A stretch of DNA of 64,000 nucleotides from Fructilactobacillus ixorae (lineage in GTDB: Bacteria; Bacillota; Bacilli; Lactobacillales; Lactobacillaceae), in contig NZ_CP097478.1 in assembly GCF_024029915.1 (NCBI RefSeq), forward strand, positions 186,001 to 250,000, given 5' to 3'. The position numbers were made by a program, and so were the translations under genes. Positions 26,356-34,462 of this stretch are shown here, piece by piece. Within the stretch, counting starts at the first letter, position 1; every line of letters starts with the position of its first letter. The notes beneath the pieces are model-generated. The model was not told where the DNA came from, made no database searches, and saw nothing but the letters and a program-made list of their open reading frames with translations.

Positions 26356-26638
26356 TTTACCAATGGATACTAGTGAAGATAAGCGGAATTACCGGAAGTT
26401 TCGCAAGGAATTAATTAACGAGGGTTTTTTAATGATTCAGTATTCGGTTTATGCCCGGGTTTGTGTTACCAAGCAATCCGCCCAGTTTACGGAAAATCGG
26501 ATTAAAACATTTTTACCAACCCGCGGCTTGATTCAGACGTTAATGGTAACCGAAAAACAGTATAATAGTATGCACTTTTTGGTGGGAGAACAAAAAGATG
26601 ATGTGCGAAACACCTCGGATCGGACGGTAGTATTATGA
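26318..26638 (+). CDS. cas2: CRISPR adaptation protein Cas2
   Basis: Dimeric scaffold of the Cas1-Cas2 integrase. The 106-residue ferredoxin-fold protein begins MRYRIMRLIVMFDLP, matching other II-A Cas2 proteins, with the usual Asp after the first strand and YRKFRKELINEGF. ATG 26318 directly abuts AGGAG inside cas1; a second ATG at 26333 has worse spacing and would lose conserved residues. The stop overlaps csn2 by 4 bp (ATGA). Confidence 0.94.
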   Translation: MRYRIMRLIVMFDLPMDTSEDKRNYRKFRKELINEGFLMIQYSVYARVCVTKQSAQFTENRIKTFLPTRGLIQTLMVTEKQYNSMHFLVGEQKDDVRNTSDRTVVL

Positions 26639-27300
26639 AGCTAACTTTGTATCCGAATGCACCGTTTGAGATTAATGCAGGGGTTCCTACCATTATTCGC
26701 ACGAATAATCAGTCCTTTTACACTAGTCTGATTCAGGGGTTTCAAACCAACCAAACTATCATTTTGAGCTCCAATGAGGAAGTGCTTGAAACGAACGATT
26801 ATTTAGAATTCGTGGGGAATGTGGTGACCAATCCCGATCCCTTTAGCCCGTTTAAACTGAAAATCGAACGGGAAATTCTAGAGAATTTAAATGAAAAGGA
26901 ACGACAACGCTTATATCAATTGGATTGCGAGCTTAAAAGCATTTTCTTAGGTTCTGCTTATTTAGAGGATTTTCCCTTAACGGTTAATGACGAATGGGAT
27001 GTGAAGAAGCAGTATAAGTACTGTGGGATTAACTTTTTGCATGACACGCAAGCAACTCCTTATGATATAATTAGGGAAGTTCTTAACTTATACTATCAAT
27101 TTAATGCTAAAAAACTACTGGTTCTTGATGCTCTCTTTAATTATTTGGAAGAAGCCCAACAGCTTCAGCTATTTCAATTAATTAAACAGTTGGAATTGCA
27201 GGTCTTACTATTAGATTTTTCTGGGCAACCATATTCCCAATTGCTAGAAGAATGCCGTTATTACAGCGTTGACAAGGATTTTGTGATCTTTGAGCGCTAG
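26635..27300 (+). CDS. csn2: CRISPR adaptation protein Csn2, type II-A marker
   Basis: Csn2 is a calcium-binding ring that slides on DNA ends and is needed for spacer acquisition in II-A systems. This 221-residue protein is of normal length, with KLTLYPNAPF at the start, the central DWDVKK-like NDEWDVKKQ region and VLLLDFSG near the end. The 4-bp overlap with cas2 shows coupling. Only 20 bp separate its stop from the first repeat, so its 3' end must overlap any leader. Confidence 0.92.
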   Translation: MKLTLYPNAPFEINAGVPTIIRTNNQSFYTSLIQGFQTNQTIILSSNEEVLETNDYLEFVGNVVTNPDPFSPFKLKIEREILENLNEKERQRLYQLDCELKSIFLGSAYLEDFPLTVNDEWDVKKQYKYCGINFLHDTQATPYDIIREVLNLYYQFNAKKLLVLDALFNYLEEAQQLQLFQLIKQLELQVLLLDFSGQPYSQLLEECRYYSVDKDFVIFER

Positions 27301-27320
27301 TTAGTGAAATATTACAGACG

Positions 27321-29468
27321 GTTTTAGAAGTATGTCATTTCAATGAGATTAAGAACAACTGGTTTGCGCGGCTTAAACGTTGGTAAGTTTTAGAAGTATG
27401 TCATTTCAATGAGATTAAGAACTTAGACCTAATAAGGAAATTGATTATTTTAGTTTTAGAAGTATGTCATTTCAATGAGATTAAGAACGCCCACTACGGG
27501 CTCCTAACAAGGCCTATTGTTTTAGAAGTATGTCATTTCAATGAGATTAAGAACCAACCTTAGCTTAACACAATTGAAACCCCGGTTTTAGAAGTATGTC
27601 ATTTCAATGAGATTAAGAACCGTTAGTGACGTCATCTTTAGCAGCTTGTAGTTTTAGAAGTATGTCATTTCAATGAGATTAAGAACGCTAAAGCAGGCTT
27701 TAAAGTATTGCCAGCAGTTTTAGAAGTATGTCATTTCAATGAGATTAAGAACGATGGATTCAGGTCTTTCAATGAATATAAGGTTTTAGAAGTATGTCAT
27801 TTCAATGAGATTAAGAACTTTTTGATGTATTTTCATTAGACTTTCCTAGTTTTAGAAGTATGTCATTTCAATGAGATTAAGAACTCGTTAAGGTGAACCA
27901 AGCTCAACCTGCCAGTTTTAGAAGTATGTCATTTCAATGAGATTAAGAACACCCACTTTACAGTGAGTTCTGCTACAAAGGTTTTAGAAGTATGTCATTT
28001 CAATGAGATTAAGAACAATGAGCAGTGAAAAACTAGACACGGACGCGTTTTAGAAGTATGTCATTTCAATGAGATTAAGAACTACGGGACCCATCAGTTT
28101 CGTCGCCAGTCGGTTTTAGAAGTATGTCATTTCAATGAGATTAAGAACGTGAGGTTGTGCAACTAGGATTGTCAGACCGTTTTAGAAGTATGTCATTTCA
28201 ATGAGATTAAGAACCGGAATTGAAAAAGCCGACGCTTACGATCCGTTTTAGAAGTATGTCATTTCAATGAGATTAAGAACAAAGCACAGTCCGACCAAGG
28301 ATCGCAATCAGTTTTAGAAGTATGTCATTTCAATGAGATTAAGAACTGAATCATTGAGTTTAACAGCAGTTATGCAGTTTTAGAAGTATGTCATTTCAAT
28401 GAGATTAAGAACCTGTTCTTGCTGTTCAACAAAAAAAGTGAAGTTTTAGAAGTATGTCATTTCAATGAGATTAAGAACTAATATGAAAAAGCGAACCGGG
28501 ATTTTTTGGTTTTAGAAGTATGTCATTTCAATGAGATTAAGAACCCGACGTAGGAAAATCGGACTTAGGTGGCAGTTTTAGAAGTATGTCATTTCAATGA
28601 GATTAAGAACAAAAATTCGGAAAAATCAACCGACCCAGAAGTTTTAGAAGTATGTCATTTCAATGAGATTAAGAACAGCTAGCCGACATCTACAACGCAC
28701 AGACTAGTTTTAGAAGTATGTCATTTCAATGAGATTAAGAACTACTAATATTGACAACGCTCAAGATTTGAAGTTTTAGAAGTATGTCATTTCAATGAGA
28801 TTAAGAACATCTACGTATTTTTGTTCCAGCTTGTCTTGGTTTTAGAAGTATGTCATTTCAATGAGATTAAGAACCTGACATGCTACCGTATAACTTAGAC
28901 TTGAGTTTTAGAAGTATGTCATTTCAATGAGATTAAGAACAAAAATTCAGGACGAAAAAGGGGCACAGTCGTTTTAGAAGTATGTCATTTCAATGAGATT
29001 AAGAACGCCATAAATAAGAAATTAGTTCCACGGATAGTTTTAGAAGTATGTCATTTCAATGAGATTAAGAACAATCAGCTTTGCGTATTGTTTGCTAGCC
29101 TCGTTTTAGAAGTATGTCATTTCAATGAGATTAAGAACTTCAATCAAAGGAAAGGAACGTGAATTACTGTTTTAGAAGTATGTCATTTCAATGAGATTAA
29201 GAACAATGTTTGCCAAATTGAAAATTGATATTGAGTTTTAGAAGTATGTCATTTCAATGAGATTAAGAACTGACACAATGTTTTTCATCAAGTCAACGTC
29301 GTTTTAGAAGTATGTCATTTCAATGAGATTAAGAACGACCCGTGAAAACCACCGACTATTCACCGAGTTTTAGAAGTATGTCATTTCAATGAGATTAAGA
29401 ACAACGCTTAGGACCATTCTTAAATCTTTTTTGTTTTAGAAGTATGTCATTTCAATGACACTAAAAAC
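27321..29468 (+). CRISPR. Type II-A CRISPR array, 33 repeats and 32 spacers
   Basis: A 36-bp repeat beginning GTTTTAGAAGTATGTCATTT and ending TTAAGAAC occurs every 66 bp from 27321 to 29433, so all 32 spacers are exactly 30 bp. As far as read, repeats are identical except the last (29433-29468), whose 3' end is GACACTAAAAAC. The degenerate final repeat and csn2 at the left put the leader at 27321 and transcription on the plus strand. Spacers are all different; targets were not searched. Confidence 0.98.
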
Positions 29469-29530
29469 TTAGCATTTAAACAAATAACTGGAACTAAACC
29501 AATGAAACAATTTGGAAAGGATCGACTGGA

Positions 29531-29836
29531 GTGGAACGATTATTTAATCCAACAATCCAACTAAGTAAACAATTCTTAGATAAGAATAATTTATCCTTTG
29601 AAGATTGGATATTTAATACAATGGAAAATCCCCAAGGTAAATTTCAAATTAACATTTATTTTGTCAATAATTATACGATTGACACAAATAATCCGCTGCT
29701 AGCCAGCCAAATTAATTGGAGTGTAAAATCAAAATATAAGGATAATTTTGAATTTTATTTTTTAGAAGATGATGATTATAATGTTTCTAATCAATTAGGA
29801 CTTCCAATTGATATTAGCGGGAAAATTATACAGTAG
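29531..29836 (+). CDS. Hypothetical protein 1 of the post-CRISPR cluster
   Basis: A 101-residue AT-rich ORF from GTG 29531, about 60 bp after the last repeat. The sequence is rich in Asn, Phe and Tyr and acidic in its second half (FYFLEDDDYN). No signal peptide, membrane segment or motif I know. GGAAAGG lies about 10 bases upstream. It is closely followed by the next ORF. Unlike its neighbours upstream it is strongly AT-biased, suggesting acquisition from elsewhere. Confidence 0.6.
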   Translation: MERLFNPTIQLSKQFLDKNNLSFEDWIFNTMENPQGKFQINIYFVNNYTIDTNNPLLASQINWSVKSKYKDNFEFYFLEDDDYNVSNQLGLPIDISGKIIQ

Positions 29837-29844
29837 GGAAAACG

Positions 29845-30285
29845 ATGCAACTATCTAAGATTGAAAAAAACAAATTATTAGACACCTGTTCGGTTTTTAT
29901 TAACCAAGCACAACAAGCGAAAAACAGCCAGGAAATTGAAGAAATTATTGCGAATGTCACTCAAGCTTTGCAGGACGCTGGAGTTGAGATTGATTTTGCT
30001 AATTATGGCTATGTTGGCTTTCTGCAAATTAGAGAAAGTGTAGATAAATTAACTCATAATTATTTTATGGTAAATGACAAAAACGAATCGCAACAAGAAA
30101 TGGAAAAATTACAGAATGACTTGATTCATGCAATCGCTAATTTTGGGTTAGATTATATTAAATATTGTAGTAAATATGATCATTGCAAAATGCTGTTTAA
30201 TACTCTAAATGGAGCAGCTTTAGATAATCAGCATTTAGCAGCATTACTCACAAAGGTAATTACGGAAATTAAAACGGAGTACTAA
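29845..30285 (+). CDS. Hypothetical helical protein 2 of the post-CRISPR cluster
   Basis: A 146-residue acidic protein predicted to be almost all helical (QQAKNSQEIEEIIANVTQAL). No transmembrane segment and no recognised domain. It starts at ATG 29845, 8 bp after the preceding stop, with AGGGAAA in front, and is followed after 2 bp by the next gene. Tight spacing argues that the three form one operon. The size and composition resemble immunity-type proteins, which is only a guess. Confidence 0.65.
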   Translation: MQLSKIEKNKLLDTCSVFINQAQQAKNSQEIEEIIANVTQALQDAGVEIDFANYGYVGFLQIRESVDKLTHNYFMVNDKNESQQEMEKLQNDLIHAIANFGLDYIKYCSKYDHCKMLFNTLNGAALDNQHLAALLTKVITEIKTEY

Positions 30286-30287
30286 CG

Positions 30288-30719
30288 ATGGAGCAGACAC
30301 AGTTAAATCAATTACGCCAACTACGAAAGCATTCAAATGGTTTGGTAGACGTGGATGTTTGGTCGTTGGAACAAAAATATAAACCACAGCTTGGGGCGGC
30401 CTGGTTGAATTTATATGCGATTTACAACGAGTTAGATCCTAGTTACTGGGATAAGTTTTATACCCTTGAACGGGCTCGCCAACAACTGTTAAGTGACTTC
30501 CTGCTTGATTACAGTGGAGAGCGTAGCTTTAAAAGTTGGGGGATTTCCTTTAGTTATTTAGATGAACTATTGAGGTTATTTAAGGGAGTTAATTGGAGAC
30601 AATTACCGGTGTACCTAGGGAATAAGGCAGGGAACGATTCCCACGTGCTTAATGAACCGGTATTACTGGACGGGAGAAAACTGATTGAAAGTATTGATGA
30701 TGGAATTAAATATTTATAA
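30288..30719 (+). CDS. Hypothetical protein 3 of the post-CRISPR cluster
   Basis: A 143-residue soluble protein of unknown family, rich in aromatic and Leu residues (AAWLNLYAIYNELDPSYWDK; SFSYLDELLRLFKGVNWR). It starts 2 bp after the previous stop with GGAG in that gene's end. No catalytic motif seen. Probably functions with its two upstream partners. Confidence 0.65.
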   Translation: MEQTQLNQLRQLRKHSNGLVDVDVWSLEQKYKPQLGAAWLNLYAIYNELDPSYWDKFYTLERARQQLLSDFLLDYSGERSFKSWGISFSYLDELLRLFKGVNWRQLPVYLGNKAGNDSHVLNEPVLLDGRKLIESIDDGIKYL

Positions 30720-30736
30720 GTAGATGAGAATGAAAA

Positions 30737-30970
30737 ATGAACTATCAAGATTATCAGAATAAGAAAGCTAAAGATGCTAAGCAACGAGCAATTAACCTGG
30801 AGCGGAATAAACCTTGGTATAAAAAGCGGGGCTGGCAAGTAATATTAGCAGTAGTCGGATTAGTTTTCCTAATCCATCCAATTTTTACATTTGAATTATT
30901 GGTAACCCTATTTAATCCATATATTTTTATTTCTGGGATTGTTATTTTGATATTTGGCAGTAAGTTTTAA
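30737..30970 (+). CDS. Small membrane protein (77 aa), N-terminal YQDYQ-type motif
   Basis: A basic amphipathic N-terminus (NYQDYQNKKAKDAKQRA) is followed by two hydrophobic segments at ~32-50 and ~55-74. The start resembles that of the next gene (DYEKWQAQKRAELEKK): Met-x-Tyr-x-x-aromatic-Gln, then Lys-rich. Function unknown. Shine-Dalgarno is weak (GATGAGAATG). Confidence 0.6.
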   Translation: MNYQDYQNKKAKDAKQRAINLERNKPWYKKRGWQVILAVVGLVFLIHPIFTFELLVTLFNPYIFISGIVILIFGSKF

Positions 30971-30993
30971 AATGTGGACGAGGTAGCACTACG

Positions 30994-31242
30994 ATGGATT
31001 ATGAAAAATGGCAAGCGCAAAAACGGGCAGAATTGGAAAAAAAGCAGTCAGTGCAACGAGCCAAACGTTCTAAGCTGATTAAGACGGTTTTAATCGTTAT
31101 TGTCGTCCTAGGGTTCTTATCGATCATCATGGGTTCCCTCTGGTTAGCGTTAGGCTTAATCTTTGTGGGGTGCCTAGCGGCGATTCCCAATATCCTTGAG
31201 ATTCTATTCATCGGCACCTTTTTTAACGACCATCATCAGTAG
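30994..31242 (+). CDS. Small membrane protein (82 aa), paralogous N-terminus
   Basis: A charged N-terminus (DYEKWQAQKRAELEKKQ) followed by two hydrophobic helices (~27-45 and ~47-70). GAGGTAG precedes ATG 30994, and the gene is 23 bp after its look-alike. Both may be small membrane partners of the cluster, but no function can be assigned. Confidence 0.6.
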   Translation: MDYEKWQAQKRAELEKKQSVQRAKRSKLIKTVLIVIVVLGFLSIIMGSLWLALGLIFVGCLAAIPNILEILFIGTFFNDHHQ

Positions 31243-31329
31243 AATCCCTAGGTGATTTTAATGATGAGTGTTACGATGATCATGTAATCGTTAGTATTAA
31301 TGCTGAGTAAATAGAAAGCAGGTCAAGCA

Positions 31330-31983
31330 ATGAAAATGATGATTATTGGGGCCACTGGAATGACTGGTAAAGAACTAGTTGCAGCAGCCGTGTCCAAGCA
31401 GATTCAGGTCGTCGCTAATGCACGCAAGGCCGACAAGTTAGCGGACTTACAAGCGGACTTTCCAGAAATTACAGTTTTGACCAAGGATGCGTTCGCGTTG
31501 GAACCAGCTGACTTTGCCGACGTGGATGTAATTATTGATGCGTTTGCCACCACGCCAAAGCAGGCGTATTTACACGTTGATTTAGCAACGAAACTAATCG
31601 CGATGTTTCGAAACAGTAACAAGCGCCTAGGCTTCATTTTAGGCGCCGGAAGTTTATACACTGATCAAACACATCAGCGCGTGGCTTATGATGATATCAA
31701 AGCTGATCCAGCGACGGCCTCCTGGCGGGCAATTCCCGAAAATCAACTTTATGAGTTGGAGTTCTTACAAAATGTGAAAAACGTGAACTGGTTTGGGGTT
31801 TCGCCTGGCTTTAACTTTGGACCGGGACCTAAAGCAGCGCAGATCCTGGAAGGGACCGACGATTTGCTGTTTAATAACGATCATGTTTCAGCAACCACGG
31901 CGGGAACAATGGCCGCCAGTGTGATTAAAGAAGTACTTCACCCAGAACATGTGAACCAGCGGTTTACGGTGATTAACGGATAA
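31330..31983 (+). CDS. NAD(P)-binding SDR-like oxidoreductase (YwnB/NmrA type)
   Basis: A 217-residue atypical short-chain dehydrogenase. The dinucleotide loop is GATGMTG at residues 8-14, followed by VVANARKADKL. The middle has VIIDAFATTP and FILGAGSLY, and NFGPGPKAAQ is near the end. The usual Tyr-x3-Lys pair is not obvious, as in other NmrA/YwnB relatives, so it may be a redox sensor or reductase. Single gene followed by a strong terminator. Confidence 0.82.
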   Translation: MKMMIIGATGMTGKELVAAAVSKQIQVVANARKADKLADLQADFPEITVLTKDAFALEPADFADVDVIIDAFATTPKQAYLHVDLATKLIAMFRNSNKRLGFILGAGSLYTDQTHQRVAYDDIKADPATASWRAIPENQLYELEFLQNVKNVNWFGVSPGFNFGPGPKAAQILEGTDDLLFNNDHVSATTAGTMAASVIKEVLHPEHVNQRFTVING

Positions 31984-32003
31984 TGCTTTAGCTGCTTGAT
32001 TTA

Positions 32004-32047
32004 GCCAAAAAACCACTTAAATGGAGATTTCCATTTAAGTGGTTTTT
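32004..32047 (+). terminator. Terminator after the SDR-like gene
   Basis: AAAAAACCACTTAAATGGA pairs with TCCATTTAAGTGGTTTTT over about 17 bp, followed by a T-run. Confidence 0.88.
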
Positions 32048-32174
32048 AGTTATTTAAATCCTAGGTTGCGGTTGTGCTGATCCGAAAAAATCAAGTTTCC
32101 AATGTTTTAACCTACCATTTTTGGTATGCTTAGAGGTAGACAAGCGATTAATTTAACAAGGGAGAGGTCCAATC

Positions 32175-33242
32175 ATGAAAAGAATTGAATGGATTGATGT
32201 GACGAGAGGAATTGGAATGTTGCTAATTGTTATTGGACATTCCCTAATGAACTATACTAATTCTGATTTTTCGAAGGCAGTTTTTGCCGTCAACGTTCCC
32301 ATCTTCTTTGTTTTATCGGGATACCTATTCAAGGTCAAACCGTTGGGGAAGGTTGCCCGTGGGGGTCTCGATAATCTTTTGTTACCCTACATTGGAACCG
32401 CCCTTATCATTGTCATACTCTCGATAATTGCCGTGCACTTTCCGCACTTAAAGGGTTTACAATCTCCGGGCAGTGGTAAACAAATGTTACTAGCGGCCGG
32501 ATATGGAATTGGTAGTCCGACCACGCTTAATCTAGGTGCTTTTCAGTTGTTTATTCCTGCAATTGGTGCCATTTGGTTCTTGTTAGCAATGTTAATCGGT
32601 AATCTGCTGTTCAATGGCATTGTAAGGCTGGCGGAGCTGACCCGATACTCAATGATTTTGACGTTGGTTCTAAGTATGATCACAGCCCTGCTTGGTTTTA
32701 CGACGGCAAAAGCACTGATCTTACCATGGTCCATTAATGCGGCACTAATTAGTCCAATTTTTTATTGGTTTGGCTATGCATTGCGCCACTATGATTTAGT
32801 TGAAAATGGAACTAGCTACTATTTTATTGTTGGAATTGTCCTGTGGGTAATTTCAACCTGTGCTGGTTTTTTCTTTATGAACGTTGCCTTTGCAACAAAT
32901 CCTTTGTTGGCAGTGCTGGGAGGCATGGGCGGAAGTTACGCTTTGATTGTGATTGCCAAGTGGACAGTAGCTCATGTAACCAGACTGACAATGTTAACGA
33001 AGTTAGGTAAGTATTCGTTAATTGCCATGTGTTTTCACGATGTTGATTTAGATAATTTTAGTCTACCTAATCGGGTTTTTGCCCTTTTAAGTACGGCTGG
33101 ATTTAGTCTCGTGGGGGTAGTCGCAGTTGTCGCACTTCATTTAGTGGTCATCGCGCTAATGATTATTGTAATCCCCCAAATTCCAGGGTTACGAAATGTT
33201 TATTTACACCGGCAGTTTGGCTTTAAAATTACCACTAACTAA
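32175..33242 (+). CDS. Membrane acyltransferase, acyltransferase-3 family
   Basis: A 355-residue integral membrane protein of the OafA/fucose-O-acetylase type that acetylates cell-surface or exported sugars. The start KRIEWIDVTRGIGMLLIVIGHS contains the conserved Arg and His of helix 1, and FFVLSGYLF follows. About ten hydrophobic helices. No C-terminal SGNH domain, so it would act alone or pass acetyl to a partner. GGGAGAGG precedes ATG 32175. Substrate unknown; no polysaccharide genes are adjacent. Confidence 0.88.
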   Translation: MKRIEWIDVTRGIGMLLIVIGHSLMNYTNSDFSKAVFAVNVPIFFVLSGYLFKVKPLGKVARGGLDNLLLPYIGTALIIVILSIIAVHFPHLKGLQSPGSGKQMLLAAGYGIGSPTTLNLGAFQLFIPAIGAIWFLLAMLIGNLLFNGIVRLAELTRYSMILTLVLSMITALLGFTTAKALILPWSINAALISPIFYWFGYALRHYDLVENGTSYYFIVGIVLWVISTCAGFFFMNVAFATNPLLAVLGGMGGSYALIVIAKWTVAHVTRLTMLTKLGKYSLIAMCFHDVDLDNFSLPNRVFALLSTAGFSLVGVVAVVALHLVVIALMIIVIPQIPGLRNVYLHRQFGFKITTN

Positions 33243-33283
33243 AATAAGTCTGCTCATTCTAATTAGATGAGCAGGCTTATTTT
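33242..33283. terminator. Bidirectional terminator, acyltransferase/metalloprotease
   Basis: AAATAAGTCTGCTCAT pairs with ATGAGCAGGCTTATTT (one G-U) around a 7-base loop, with T-runs on both strands. It overlaps the stop codon of the minus-strand gene. Confidence 0.85.
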
Positions 33284-34137
33284 AGCTGCAGGATTTTCAA
33301 CAGTACTGCGACCAGCGTGATTTCTAGCCAACTAATTACGAGACACAGACTGATGAGAATCAATAAAACTAGCCATCCGGCGGCGCTCCTTAATACCAAT
33401 TGGTCCAGCTGATTGGTCAGTTGCGGTCTGATGATGGCGATTCCCATGATGATTAGGCTGAGGATCATGACGAGCACTAGGTAAGTTTTAGCGCCCTGTA
33501 ACGAACTCGTTAGGTCGGCAGAAGAGAGGCTAAAGGTGGTTGTGCTAATCATGCCGATTAACAGGATGAGCACGACTTGTTGCCAGCCAGCACTGGCTAA
33601 AACGGCCTGCGCCGTTTCGCTAAGCCAAGTGAGACAGGTCTGCCAGGCAAAGCTTGCGTAGTCTGTAACGGGATGGGCTTGGTTAATAAATGCGGGCGCT
33701 TGAATGGGGGACCAGTTTGGGTGGCAAAGCACCTTAACCAACCAGCCAAGGACAAAGATGCCACTGAACATCGGGGCCAGCCCGATGAAAAAATTACCCA
33801 CCGCCTGGTACCAATTTCGGGGGTTATAACTAGAGGCAACGCTTCCTAAGGATCCATCTCGATTTCCCGAGAGGTTTAAGAGGTTCAAAGAACTGATGTG
33901 ATGCATGAAGACGAGCGCCAAGAGCAGGTGCCCCAGTTCGTGGATAATCACGCCGAGCCCGCCAACCCAGTATTGTGCGTGTTCACTAAAGTTTGTGACG
34001 AGGGTTCGTTGCACCCGGCGGGCCAAGTGGGCGGTGAGCCAGCCCACCAGTAGGGGCCAGCCGATTAAAATAAGGCTTAAAAAGACCGTTAACTTGCCAG
34101 TTTGTAAGGCCCAGGTGAGGAAAAATGATTGGGACAT
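33277..34137 (-). CDS. Membrane metalloprotease-like protein (M50-type HExxH)
   Basis: A 286-residue membrane protein with seven or so hydrophobic helices and HELGH (IIHELGHLLLA) at ~66 in a membrane segment, the zinc motif of site-2-type proteases. NFFIGLAPMFSG resembles the NxxPxxxxD-type second motif region, but the Asp ligand is not clear. It may therefore be an intramembrane protease or a relative with altered activity. Single gene; GTGAGAAG precedes the ATG. Confidence 0.7.
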   Translation of the reverse strand: MSQSFFLTWALQTGKLTVFLSLILIGWPLLVGWLTAHLARRVQRTLVTNFSEHAQYWVGGLGVIIHELGHLLLALVFMHHISSLNLLNLSGNRDGSLGSVASSYNPRNWYQAVGNFFIGLAPMFSGIFVLGWLVKVLCHPNWSPIQAPAFINQAHPVTDYASFAWQTCLTWLSETAQAVLASAGWQQVVLILLIGMISTTTFSLSSADLTSSLQGAKTYLVLVMILSLIIMGIAIIRPQLTNQLDQLVLRSAAGWLVLLILISLCLVISWLEITLVAVLLKILQLK

Positions 34138-34201
34138 GGAAACTTCTCACTTTCATTGATAGTACATTTATTATACCGAATGGCGCACGGTTGGGGGCGA
34201 G

Positions 34202-34256
34202 AAACGTTGCTTGGAGATTAGACAGATCATTTGAATCAGATGTGCAAGCAACGTTT
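34202..34256. repeat. 12-bp perfect inverted repeat in the 325-bp intergenic gap
   Basis: AAACGTTGCTTG (34202-34213) and CAAGCAACGTTT (34245-34256) flank 31 bases. No T-run follows. The remainder of 34138-34462 is AT-rich and without a credible gene. It could be an operator pair or a relic of a mobile element. Confidence 0.55.
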
Positions 34257-34462
34257 GCTTCTATGCTGATAAATGGGACCAGAAAAGTTAGCCTCCTTGT
34301 GCAATAATTCGGTCAGGATGGGAGTTTATTTTATGAAAAAGGAACTAATTTTTAGCAGGAAACTGTTTAAATATATTTTTTAGCTTAAATAGATTGTAAG
34401 TGGCTCCTTTTAATTTTATAATTACCCTGTAAATGTCTTTTTATATATAGGGGAATGATCTT

